Assembly (NCBI GenBank): GCA_018673175.1
Contig: JABHDF010000023.1
Coordinates: 1 to 39,938 of the forward strand
Source: Rhodobiaceae bacterium
GTDB taxonomy: Bacteria > Pseudomonadota > Alphaproteobacteria > RS24
Length of the DNA: 39,938 nucleotides
Direction: 5' to 3'
Each line of letters begins with the position of its first letter. The stretch's first letter is position 1. A program made the translations under genes and the position numbers. Below are positions 16,120 through 23,801 of this stretch, in pieces. A model generated the notes under the pieces. It was given only the letters and a program-made list of their open reading frames with translations, made no database searches and was not told where the DNA came from.

Positions 16120-18423
16120 TTAGCCACATGTTTTTTGCGTGATTTTTTGCCAATTTTGCAAAATTGGGAAGGCTGTTAAAGCTTCTTTCCAATTGGCTTG
16201 AGCTTGGGTGCGAGAGAAAATTTTGGTCTGCATGGCACAGGCCTGGTCTTTGCGTTCCAACTCAATAAATATGGCCGCCAGTCCAAGCCGCGCGCCCATG
16301 CCAACGGGGTCATCGGCTGGCGTGCGTCGCGCCAGAGACGACAAAGCTCGGGCCGCCTCTATGCCCCGCGCATTGGCCTGCAAAGTGGCGGCACGCAAAA
16401 ACCAAGCCGAGGGACGGCGCGGAAACTCGCTGGCTAATTTTTCAGCCAAGGGCAAAGCCGCTTCGGGTTGATTGCGCGCCAAATCAAAATCGATAAGGGT
16501 CTCTAATAAAACGGCGCGCGGGCGCCCCTGCAGGGTTTCTAATTCCTGGGTCAGCCAGCCATAGGTGGCGCCGAGGCGAGCCTGCGTTTGGGGCAACCTT
16601 AAATAGGCCTTCCAATGCGCCAAAAGGTAAGCGGCAGAAGCCTCATCGGGCGCTTCTAAAAGAGCGGTCAATCTTTCGCTGTCGTTTTGCGCAACCAGAT
16701 ACGCCAAAGCGCGCGGCACCAAGGGACGAACATCCCCGCCCGCCTCGACAAAACTGCCCCAAGCGGCGCCAAATTTAGGACTGCTCAAATCGGCACTCAA
16801 CGCGATCTCAATGCCCGCGCGATGCACGGCCAATTGATTTCCGGCAATACACCCAGGCGGACACTCTACCCGCGTCCATAGCTGATAAAGGGTTATGGCG
16901 CCCCGCGCCGTAGCGGCCAGCTCGGCAGGGCTTTCTTGCTTGCGGCGCGCTTTGATGGCTTGCGCCAGCAGGCGCACACGCATGCCCAAAAACAATGGAT
17001 AGGCGGCTGTGCCAGGGCCAATACCGGTGAGAATTTTATCGGCTTCAGCCCATTGCTTTCGCGCCGTGGCATCACGCGCCAAAACCACGCGCGCGCGCAT
17101 CGCCAGCAAAACATCCAGCGCCGGTGGCGCCACAACCGTATCTGAGGAAACGGTTTGGTTTGGAATGGCCACGTCTTGGAACGCGCGCGCCAGCGTAATC
17201 ATGGCGGCGTCTGGCGTTTTATCAAAAGATAATTGGGCCAAAGCGATTAATTTATTCAGTCGAGCCGCCGTGGCACTTGCTTCCGGCAACCCATCGCGCG
17301 CCGCCCAAAGATGTGCCACAGCACGTTTATACTCACCCAAATTTAATCGAGCCACACCCATATGATAATCAACCCGCCGCTTAAGCCCAACGGGCATGTA
17401 CGAATGGAACGGTTTGACGCCCGCCCAGGCAGATACAATTTGCCCATATTTTTGCGACGCGAAAGCCCGACGCATCACGCGCAAAGAAAGGCCTGGTTCA
17501 TAGTCCATGGCATCCAACAGCAACTGATCGCGCGCCACGATATCCAGCGCTGCGGTTAAGCTGTCGCCACCGCCTTGGAAAACGGGCCGCAAAAGCGCAA
17601 TAATTTCGTCGGCGGAGCGCGTCTCGCGCATCGCTTGGCGAGCCAGCGAAAGTGCGTCGCCACTGGCAATCGGGCTAGAGCTAGGCGCGGTAGGCGGGGG
17701 CTTTTGCGTGTCGAATAAAGCCACGGGCGGGCGGTAATCTGGCGAGCGGATGCGGGCATAAAAATCATCCACAGCGCTTACGAAACTTGGGGCGCCGCCG
17801 CGTTTTAACGATTGCTGCAAGCGCTGCAAAGTTGAGATTGCCGTTGGCAAATCGCCCGCCTCAATTTGCGTCGTCGCCAATCCATACATGGCGCGCTGCA
17901 CCAATACGGGATGTTTGAATTCGAACGTCAGGCCTTGCATCGCGCGCAGCGCCACGCGCATGGCCTGCGCTTTTTCTTGCGCCGAAATATGGCGCACCGC
18001 GGCGGCCAATTGCCCCCACGCCAAGCCATAGGCACCGGCCACGCGCAAAGCCTCAATGTCGCCCCATAAATCAGACGACAAAAGCGCTTCAAACGACAAT
18101 TCATTATGGCGGACATTTTCTTCGGCAAGTTTTCGAAGGGCTGCCATCGTATCTGAAACTTGGCTCGCTTGGCGAACGAAGGGCGCAAGCTCTAGCGGCC
18201 CGAAGGCGCTGTCATAACACGCCTCCATGCCGATGGAATAGCCATCGGCGGCGGCGAGATAAGGTGCAGGGTTTTGGCCCAAGCCGGCGAGAATTTTTTC
18301 CGGCGCTTGCGTCAATAAAGCCGGCGGTGCCTCGCAACCGCGCGCGGCTCCTGAGACCATCGGGGCTAAAACAGCAAGCCAAAAAACCAGTCCTATGGCG
18401 CGGCTGTGTAAGGGGAAACCCAT
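16120..18423 (-). CDS. Large exported helical-repeat (TPR-like) protein of the ExbB/ExbD/vWA operon
   Basis: A 767-residue protein of unknown function and last gene of a five-gene operon, 8 nt behind the vWA gene. The N-terminus is a signal peptide (basic MGFPLHSRAIG, hydrophobic VFWLAVLAPMV, cleavage near SGAARG), and CEAPP follows. No lipobox is evident. The rest is almost entirely alpha-helical with Ala- and Leu-rich helix pairs such as HMGVARLNLGEYKRAVAHLWAA and ARKQWAEADKIL, consistent with degenerate tetratricopeptide repeats. Several Cys residues (CEAPP, ACYD, ECPPGC, KTCG) could form periplasmic disulfides. I infer a periplasmic scaffold or partner of the vWA protein. Confidence 0.75.
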   Translation of the reverse strand: MGFPLHSRAIGLVFWLAVLAPMVSGAARGCEAPPALLTQAPEKILAGLGQNPAPYLAAADGYSIGMEACYDSAFGPLELAPFVRQASQVSDTMAALRKLAEENVRHNELSFEALLSSDLWGDIEALRVAGAYGLAWGQLAAAVRHISAQEKAQAMRVALRAMQGLTFEFKHPVLVQRAMYGLATTQIEAGDLPTAISTLQRLQQSLKRGGAPSFVSAVDDFYARIRSPDYRPPVALFDTQKPPPTAPSSSPIASGDALSLARQAMRETRSADEIIALLRPVFQGGGDSLTAALDIVARDQLLLDAMDYEPGLSLRVMRRAFASQKYGQIVSAWAGVKPFHSYMPVGLKRRVDYHMGVARLNLGEYKRAVAHLWAARDGLPEASATAARLNKLIALAQLSFDKTPDAAMITLARAFQDVAIPNQTVSSDTVVAPPALDVLLAMRARVVLARDATARKQWAEADKILTGIGPGTAAYPLFLGMRVRLLAQAIKARRKQESPAELAATARGAITLYQLWTRVECPPGCIAGNQLAVHRAGIEIALSADLSSPKFGAAWGSFVEAGGDVRPLVPRALAYLVAQNDSERLTALLEAPDEASAAYLLAHWKAYLRLPQTQARLGATYGWLTQELETLQGRPRAVLLETLIDFDLARNQPEAALPLAEKLASEFPRRPSAWFLRAATLQANARGIEAARALSSLARRTPADDPVGMGARLGLAAIFIELERKDQACAMQTKIFSRTQAQANWKEALTAFPILQNWQKITQKTCG
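16150..16167. repeat. Perfect 18-bp palindrome in the purH / exported-protein 3' junction
   Basis: CCAATTTTGCAAAATTGG is fully self-complementary and lies in the last codons of the minus-strand exported-protein gene, 40 bp past the purH stop. It is not followed by a T-tract directly in either direction. It may assist termination of the convergent transcripts. Confidence 0.6.
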
Positions 18424-18431
18424 CTGCGCTC

Positions 18432-19583
18432 CTATTCCAAATTAGCCAAAAAGGGTGCCAGCTCGTCGTGGAACTTATCGTCGAAAATAAGCAGCGCCAG
18501 CGTTTTCATCAATTGTCGTTCGGCCGCCAAAGTGGCTGCCGTACCACCGCCCAAACGGGCTAGTCTTTTGAATTGGGGCATCGTGCCTTGCTTTAGCAAA
18601 TCCGCCCGACCCGTCGACGCGACGCGCGCGCGACCCAACATCGCGCGATTGGCCTCGACCCGACTGTCGAGTAAGGACAAGCGGCCGCCGCGCGATTTCA
18701 GACGTTCGGCAATTTCAGCCGCCTCACCCGCTTCATGCGAATGCGGCGGTGCATCGCCGATGACAATCACCACCCGTTGCGCGCCGGGCCGCCACGCAAT
18801 TTTGGTCTCGGCATCGCGCAAGGCTTGCGTCACCGCTTCTGGATAATCGCCGCCCCCGACCGCATCAATGGCCGCGATAAAATTTCGCGATTTCACAATA
18901 TCAAAACTCGGCTGGGTGATGCGGGTCACAAATTCCAAATCATTGTAATCGCGATACGCAATAATGCCGAAGCGCGCCAAGGGCACGAGATTGCGAATAT
19001 AAGTCGCCAATTGCTCCATCCGCTCGTGCACTTTTTTGTGTACCCAGACCATCGAGCCCGTGGCATCAATTGCAAACACCACATCAATGCCGGTCTTCTG
19101 CAGATGCTCGATATAGTCGGCAAAAGTTTCCGGTACGCCCGATATCAACCCGCCGCCTGGCAACGCGCGCTGCGTAACGGCGGCTGTGGGTAGCGGCATG
19201 GCCGGGGCAATGGCGGCCATATTGGCGTTGTCCATCATCAGGTCGTTAAAATCTGTGTCGAGTGGCACTTCCAATAGTTCAGATAAATCGAGCGCCGCTT
19301 CCGCCTCGCGAAAGGTCTCTGGCGGGGTTTGCGAATCCAGCGTCAGGTCTAATTCCTCGGGTCCCGCTTCGCCGGCCGAGATGACCACACTGTCTTGCTC
19401 GGCCCCGCTGCCGCGCTCGCCGCCGAAAAGCAGCAGTAAAACAAAGCCCACAGCCACAACATGCAAGATTGCGGAGCCAACCAAAAGCCCAATCCATACA
19501 CGGCGCGGAACCCCTATGAGGCGCTTGCGCAATTGGCCTAACCAGCCGCTTTTCTGTGATTCTGGAATTGTTTTGCTGGTCAT
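18432..19583 (-). CDS. Membrane-anchored vWA domain protein with TonB-like SxxxH anchor
   Basis: A 383-residue protein of unknown function. A basic cytoplasmic N-terminus (to about residue 29) is followed by one transmembrane helix (about 30-53) containing S37-A-I-L-H41, the SxxxH pattern found in the TonB anchor that contacts ExbB/ExbD. An acidic, Pro- and Ala-rich linker spans about 57-150. A vWA domain then fills about 163-350 with a complete MIDAS: D173-A-T175-G-S177, the GGGDYPE motif and IGDAPPH (D277). RFGIIAYRDYND and GDAPPH resemble the hemicentin/VwkA-like vWA group. With N-in topology the domain would be periplasmic. Its ATG overlaps the upstream ExbD-like stop (ATGA), so translation is coupled. 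Confidence 0.85.
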   Translation of the reverse strand: MTSKTIPESQKSGWLGQLRKRLIGVPRRVWIGLLVGSAILHVVAVGFVLLLLFGGERGSGAEQDSVVISAGEAGPEELDLTLDSQTPPETFREAEAALDLSELLEVPLDTDFNDLMMDNANMAAIAPAMPLPTAAVTQRALPGGGLISGVPETFADYIEHLQKTGIDVVFAIDATGSMVWVHKKVHERMEQLATYIRNLVPLARFGIIAYRDYNDLEFVTRITQPSFDIVKSRNFIAAIDAVGGGDYPEAVTQALRDAETKIAWRPGAQRVVIVIGDAPPHSHEAGEAAEIAERLKSRGGRLSLLDSRVEANRAMLGRARVASTGRADLLKQGTMPQFKRLARLGGGTAATLAAERQLMKTLALLIFDDKFHDELAPFLANLE

Positions 19584-19993
19584 TTCGGGGACCCGTCGTA
19601 TTGGGTTTTGAGACGGATTTCCCCGACGCCCGCCTTGGCCATAGCGGCGCGAAACGCGAGCAGTGGTTTGGCATGGGCGCGCCGGTCCGCAATCAGCTCG
19701 ACCGGCAAGCCCTGTTCGACAATACCTGCCGATTTCACAAAATCGGCTATTTCGCCCAAAGTCACGTTTTCCCCCTCGGACAAGTAAAGCTTATCATCTT
19801 GCTTGAGCCAGATGGCAAAGGCCGCGCCCGTATAGGCGCTATCTTGGGTCGAGGTCGCCACCTCGATTTGTTGCGGGTGATTGGTGGTTGGGCGGCCCGC
19901 GATCAAAACAAATAGAATGAGCAGAAACACGACGTTGATCAGCGGCAGCAAATCAATCGATTTTAGGTCCCGGCGTTGGCTCTTAAGTTTCAT
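19580..19993 (-). CDS. Second ExbD/TolR-like protein, lacking the conserved membrane Asp
   Basis: A 137-residue ExbD/TolR-family protein: a short basic N-terminus, one transmembrane helix (about residues 13-32) and a small periplasmic domain. In the canonical helix motif (xTPLIDVVF) this protein reads LLPLINVVF: Asn (N20, codon AAC) replaces the Asp that is essential for proton coupling in characterised ExbD and TolR, and Leu replaces the Thr. An Asp six residues earlier (D14) is at the membrane edge, out of register. The periplasmic part is shorter and diverges strongly from the other ExbD. It sits 12 nt after exbD and overlaps the vWA start by 4 nt. Confidence 0.85.
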   Translation of the reverse strand: MKLKSQRRDLKSIDLLPLINVVFLLILFVLIAGRPTTNHPQQIEVATSTQDSAYTGAAFAIWLKQDDKLYLSEGENVTLGEIADFVKSAGIVEQGLPVELIADRRAHAKPLLAFRAAMAKAGVGEIRLKTQYDGSPK

Positions 19994-20005
19994 TGCGCGC
20001 GCCCC

Positions 20006-20437
20006 CTAGAAATCAGCCAAATCAATATCAAACACATCGCGCTCTAACGTTATCGAGGCGGCCCCTGCCGCAACCAAAAGGTCGAGCGTGTCCGATACTT
20101 TTTGAACTTCGGCCGCGCCGGCTGGCATCAACACAATAAGTTGGTCGTCGTGGCGGGCGACTAAAGTGGCGACATCGCTGGCCAATTTTTCGGCGCTTAT
20201 CGGAGCGCCATTCCATTGCAAGGCCCCTTGCGCGCTCAAGGTCACAATTGCTGGCTGGCTGGCGCTTTCACTGCCGCCCGTGCCACGCGGCGGCGCCAAA
20301 CGGCTTTGCCCATAGCTCACAAAATCTGACCCGAGCAGAAAAAATAGCAGCAGCAAAAAAATCATATCGATAAGGGGCGTCAGCCCCATCATCGGGTTTT
20401 TGCGTCTCGCACGAGTGATTTGAAGCGCTTGCGACAT
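20006..20437 (-). CDS. exbD: ExbD/TolR-like biopolymer transport protein (canonical)
   Basis: A 143-residue inner-membrane protein with a basic N-terminus (ITRARRKNP), one transmembrane helix GLTPLIDMIFLLLLFFLLG (residues 18-36) and a periplasmic domain with the usual ExbD beta-alpha-beta layout (AIVTLSAQGALQWNG, LIVLMPAGA). D24 is the proton-carrying Asp conserved in ExbD, TolR and MotB. It is expected to form a dimer inside the ExbB pentamer, possibly a heterodimer with the Asn-bearing paralogue encoded 12 nt downstream. It follows exbB by 14 nt. Confidence 0.92.
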   Translation of the reverse strand: MSQALQITRARRKNPMMGLTPLIDMIFLLLLFFLLGSDFVSYGQSRLAPPRGTGGSESASQPAIVTLSAQGALQWNGAPISAEKLASDVATLVARHDDQLIVLMPAGAAEVQKVSDTLDLLVAAGAASITLERDVFDIDLADF

Positions 20438-20451
20438 AACAAAAAGGCAGC

Positions 20452-21222
20452 CTAAGCCTTGGCGTTGGAATCGCTGCGGACCAATATTTCAGTCAGCGCA
20501 TCTTCCACCGTATCGCGAACGTCATCGACCGCATTGTTAAATATCGCCGCCAAAATGGAAAACGGCAAAGCCACGCCCAGCCCAAAGGCTGTGGTCAAAA
20601 GCGCCTCCCAAATGCCCGAAGCCAAAAGAGCTGTATCGGCGCCGCTGGAACCTTGGCCGACGCCTTGGAAAGCCACAATCATACCCAATACCGTACCCAG
20701 CAAGCCAAACAGCGGCGCCGATGCGGCGATAAGCTCGAGAACCCAAATGTTTTTGCTTAAGTGGCGAACCAAATATTGTGCCCGCCGCGCCAATTCCTCG
20801 CGCAAAATATTGGCGTTCATCGCACGGCCATGGGCTTGGGTTATCGCGTAGCCGATAAGCGGTGCGGCTGGATGCGCGTAATTATCTAGGCGTTTGGCGA
20901 GGCCATCAATTTTGCCGGCGCGATAATCGGCCAAAGCCGCGTCTAAGGACTGCGGGCGGTAAATATCCATCTGGTAGAATTGATAAATCTTGACCCCAGC
21001 CACAGGCAGCCCAACGGCGGATAAAAGGGCGATGACCCAAGTGACGAGACCGCCTTTGGAAAACAAAAGACCGAAAAAACCTGGACCCTGTGTGGGCGCC
21101 ATCGGCGCACTCCCATCTTGTGCCCAACTGATGTCTGGCAGCAAAAGGCCTGCAATTATGAGGGCGCCAAAACTAGCGACTTGGGACAAGCGGGAGGGGG
21201 GTGTGGCATCGACTATGAACAT
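20452..21222 (-). CDS. exbB: MotA/TolQ/ExbB proton channel family protein
   Basis: A 256-residue inner-membrane channel subunit and first gene of the five-gene operon. The N-terminus has a signal-like hydrophobic stretch ending ISWAQ (about residues 15-35), as in some ExbB proteins. Transmembrane helices follow at about 58-78, 160-184 and 208-228. The signature APLFGLLGTVLGMIVAF (169-185) and EALLTTAFGLGVALP (206-220) include the Thr and Glu residues lining the channel in ExbB and TolQ. The large loop between helices 1 and 2 is cytoplasmic. AGGAGA precedes the ATG. It couples the proton gradient to the two ExbD-like proteins; TolQ identity is unlikely, as no tolA, tolB or pal is nearby. Confidence 0.93.
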   Translation of the reverse strand: MFIVDATPPSRLSQVASFGALIIAGLLLPDISWAQDGSAPMAPTQGPGFFGLLFSKGGLVTWVIALLSAVGLPVAGVKIYQFYQMDIYRPQSLDAALADYRAGKIDGLAKRLDNYAHPAAPLIGYAITQAHGRAMNANILREELARRAQYLVRHLSKNIWVLELIAASAPLFGLLGTVLGMIVAFQGVGQGSSGADTALLASGIWEALLTTAFGLGVALPFSILAAIFNNAVDDVRDTVEDALTEILVRSDSNAKA

Positions 21223-21251
21223 AAGGGTCTCCTATTGAGGAAAACAGTAAC

Positions 21252-21290
21252 GCAAAGAAAAAACGCCGCCAGCAAAAACTGACGGCGTTT
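21252..21290 (-). terminator. Intrinsic terminator after the acyl-CoA dehydrogenase gene
   Basis: Arms at 21261-21272 and 21279-21290 form a 12-bp stem with one mismatch and a 6-nt loop; on the minus strand a T-rich TTTTTTCTTT follows. It ends the acyl-CoA dehydrogenase message, but lies only about 35 nt before the exbB start codon, leaving little room for a separate promoter. Confidence 0.8.
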
Positions 21291-21314
21291 TGAATATTTT
21301 TACTTCGACAGAAA

Positions 21315-22469
21315 TTATAGAGCGCGGGCTACCAGCATGCGCATAATTTCGTTCGAACCGCCATAAATCCGCTGCACGCGAGCATCGGTATACATGCGGC
21401 TAATCGGATATTCGTCCATATAGCCGTACCCGCCAAAGAACTGCAGGCAATCGTCGATGACTTCGTTTTCACGCTCGGTACACCAAAACTTAGCCGCCGC
21501 CGCGCTGTTGGCGTCGAGCTTGCCTTCCAGCAGTTGGCTTAATAGCTGATCGACCATGGCGCGTGCCGCCATCCACGTGGCTTTGCATTCGGCCAATTTA
21601 TATTGCGTGTTCTGATAGTCGAAAATCGAATTTCCGAAGGTCTTGCGGTCGCGCGTATAATCCAAGGTCAACGCAATTGCACGTTCCATGGAAGCGACCG
21701 CCTGATTGGCAATGACCAGGCGCTCGGCTGGCAATTGCTGCATCAGTTGGAAAAAGCCTTGGCCTTCTTCGCCGCCCAAAATATTGTCGGCCGGCACTTT
21801 TACGTCATCGAAAAACAACTCGGATGTATCGGCCGCATGCTGGCCCATTTTATCGAGGTTGCGACCGCGCGCAAAGCCTTGCGTGTCGTCGCCTGTTTCG
21901 ACGATGACCAGCGAGATGCCTTTGGCGCCTTGCGATGTATCGGTTTTAGCAACCACCAAAACCATGTCGCAAGTTTGGCCATTGGTGATGAAGGTTTTCG
22001 ATCCATTGACCAAATATTGATTGCCATCTTTCACGGCCGTGGTTTTCACCGACTGCAAATCCGAGCCCGTGCCGGGTTCGGTCATGGCAATGGCGCAAAC
22101 CATTTCGCCAGAGGCCATTTTCGGCAGATATTTTTGCTTCTGCTCTTGGGTCCCGTAAGCGAGGAAATAATGCGAGCAGATAAGCGAGTGCACCGACTGG
22201 CCCCACCCCGCCACGCCAAGGCGTGTTTGCACTTCGGTGAGAATGGCTTCATGGCGATAATCGCCGCCGCCGCCGCCATATTCTTCCGGAATCGATGTGC
22301 ACAACAAACCTGCTGCGCCCGCTTTGGTCCAAGCATCGCGATCGACGATACCTTGTTTGGTCCATTTGTCGGCCAGAGGCACGAACTCATTGGTCATGAA
22401 TTTACTCGCCGCATCTTCAAAGATGGTGAGGTCTTCTGTCATCCAAGGGGATGTGTAATTTCCAAGCAT
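21315..22469 (-). CDS. Acyl-CoA dehydrogenase
   Basis: A 384-residue FAD-dependent acyl-CoA dehydrogenase that introduces the alpha-beta double bond of an acyl-CoA. Recognisable segments are IPEEYGGGGGDYRHEA, CAIAMTEPGTGSDLQSVKTTA (flavin and substrate motif), KTFITNGQTCDMVLVVAKT, the DRKTFGNSIFDYQNTQYKLAE helix and the C-terminal IYGGSNEIMR with the catalytic Glu (E374, equivalent to MCAD E376). Chain-length preference cannot be read, though the YGYMDEYPISRMYTDAR segment resembles long-chain family members. GGGAG precedes the ATG. A related but distinct flavoprotein gene lies upstream. Confidence 0.95.
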   Translation of the reverse strand: MLGNYTSPWMTEDLTIFEDAASKFMTNEFVPLADKWTKQGIVDRDAWTKAGAAGLLCTSIPEEYGGGGGDYRHEAILTEVQTRLGVAGWGQSVHSLICSHYFLAYGTQEQKQKYLPKMASGEMVCAIAMTEPGTGSDLQSVKTTAVKDGNQYLVNGSKTFITNGQTCDMVLVVAKTDTSQGAKGISLVIVETGDDTQGFARGRNLDKMGQHAADTSELFFDDVKVPADNILGGEEGQGFFQLMQQLPAERLVIANQAVASMERAIALTLDYTRDRKTFGNSIFDYQNTQYKLAECKATWMAARAMVDQLLSQLLEGKLDANSAAAAKFWCTERENEVIDDCLQFFGGYGYMDEYPISRMYTDARVQRIYGGSNEIMRMLVARAL

Positions 22470-22563
22470 ACGTAGCTCCCATATATATCTGAGGAGATGT
22501 TAGCCACAGCAGGCGGCCTCGCGCAAGCCTGTTGTCTGCGACATTTACTGCGAGGAAACGTTG

Positions 22564-23724
22564 TTAAAGCTGCATAGTTTTATTGTAGCCGCCGAGCCTG
22601 ACCCGCCCAATCAACTCATAGGTCGCCGCATTGGCAATCATATGTTGGGTCATGGTTTCACTGTCGCGCAAGCGGCGTTGAATGGCACTGGTTTTATAGA
22701 CCGATGTGCCGCCAGCTAAATCATGAACTTGGCGCACCACTTGCACGCAAACGCGCACCGCATGGGTCGATATCAGCCGCAAATCTGCGCGTTGTTCGGG
22801 GCTTATCTCTTGGCCGCCCTCTACCGCGTCCCAGGTTTCGCGCAATGTTTGCCAATAAAACGCATCGGCGCTGCGCCATAAGGCTTCGGCCTCGGCGAGC
22901 GCCGCTTGCACCCCGCTGCGTTCGGCTAGCGTACGCGCATTGCCCATCGGTTTTTTGGCACTCGCCAGTTGAATAAAATCATCGAGCGCGGCGCGCGCAT
23001 TGCCCAAAGCCACCGCGCCCACGCCGGTCGCCAAAAATCCAAAATAAGGCATTTTGTAAAGCGGGTCGTCAATCCAAGGCGTGTCGGTGGCGATGGAATA
23101 GCTATGGGCCACAGGCACGCGTATCTGGTCGACCTCTACATCGCCCGAGCTGGTGCCGCAAAGCCCCATCGTGTGCCATGTGTCGTGAAAAATAACCTGC
23201 TCGCGGGGGATCATTAAAAGCCGCACGCTTGGCTTTTCGTCTTCTGGGGCCTGCGCCAAACAGCCCAGCCCAAGGTAATCTGCATTGGCCGAACCCGACG
23301 CCCAAGCCCAGCGCCCCGACACAATATAGTCATCGCCATCTTGCAGGGCGCGACCATTGGGAGCGAAAATTCCGCAGGTAATGCGGCTGGGGGCGGCAAA
23401 CATCGATTGGCTGATTTCGCGGTCTATGAAAGCCGAGCCTAGCGCTGCGGTAGCGCCAATCATGCTCACCCAAGCACTGGCGGCATCGTGCATCGCCAAA
23501 ACTTGCAGGCGCGCATTGCCCTGCATTGGCGTCATTTGTGCCCCGCCAATGGCTTTGGGCACGAACATAGAAAACATGCCGGCATCGGCCAATTGGCGCG
23601 CCAGTTCTGGCGCCAAAGCGCGCGCCGCTTCGGTGGCCTCCGCACTGGCTTGTGCGGCGGCGCAACTGGCGGCAAATTTTTTGTCTTTTTTAAACTCTAC
23701 TTGTTTGTCGGCTCGCGCGGTCAT
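22564..23724 (-). CDS. Acyl-CoA dehydrogenase-like flavoprotein, probably a group D monooxygenase (HsaA/DszC-like)
   Basis: A 386-residue protein with the acyl-CoA dehydrogenase fold but no C-terminal catalytic Glu motif. Instead the C-terminus has RQVHDLAGGTSVYKTSAIQRRLRD and TMTQHMIANAATYELIGRV, typical of two-component flavin monooxygenases such as HsaA, DszC and HpaH-like enzymes. ITCGIFAPNGRALQDGDDYIVSGRWAWASG is the middle beta-domain. The likely reaction is hydroxylation using reduced flavin from a reductase that is not present here. I chose the ATG at 23724 because AGGAGAG lies 6 nt upstream; the frame remains open further. The substrate is unknown. Confidence 0.85.
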   Translation of the reverse strand: MTARADKQVEFKKDKKFAASCAAAQASAEATEAARALAPELARQLADAGMFSMFVPKAIGGAQMTPMQGNARLQVLAMHDAASAWVSMIGATAALGSAFIDREISQSMFAAPSRITCGIFAPNGRALQDGDDYIVSGRWAWASGSANADYLGLGCLAQAPEDEKPSVRLLMIPREQVIFHDTWHTMGLCGTSSGDVEVDQIRVPVAHSYSIATDTPWIDDPLYKMPYFGFLATGVGAVALGNARAALDDFIQLASAKKPMGNARTLAERSGVQAALAEAEALWRSADAFYWQTLRETWDAVEGGQEISPEQRADLRLISTHAVRVCVQVVRQVHDLAGGTSVYKTSAIQRRLRDSETMTQHMIANAATYELIGRVRLGGYNKTMQL

Positions 23725-23801
23725 AGGTGCCTCTCCTTTTTTTAAGGCTTGGTTTTTTTCGAGTTTGTCGAAAAACCAACGGCAAATCAACCAACAAACA
23801 G

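Noticed and set aside
16120-19583. Bat (BatA-BatE) or MoxR-vWA-TPR cluster
   Set aside because: There is no MoxR AAA ATPase, and the vWA protein has an N-terminal rather than a flanking two-helix membrane arrangement. The linkage to ExbB/ExbD is not part of Bat operons.
16120-21222. Zorya-type defence system (MotA/ZorA-like plus associated genes)
   Set aside because: The channel protein is of ExbB length without a long cytoplasmic tail. The partners are ExbD-type without an OmpA-like peptidoglycan domain, and no helicase or nuclease gene (ZorD or ZorE type) is present.
21603-22475. 290-codon plus-strand frame opposite the acyl-CoA dehydrogenase
   Set aside because: The dehydrogenase motifs, including the catalytic Glu, are intact on the minus strand. 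The opposite frame has no ribosome binding site and no family pattern.
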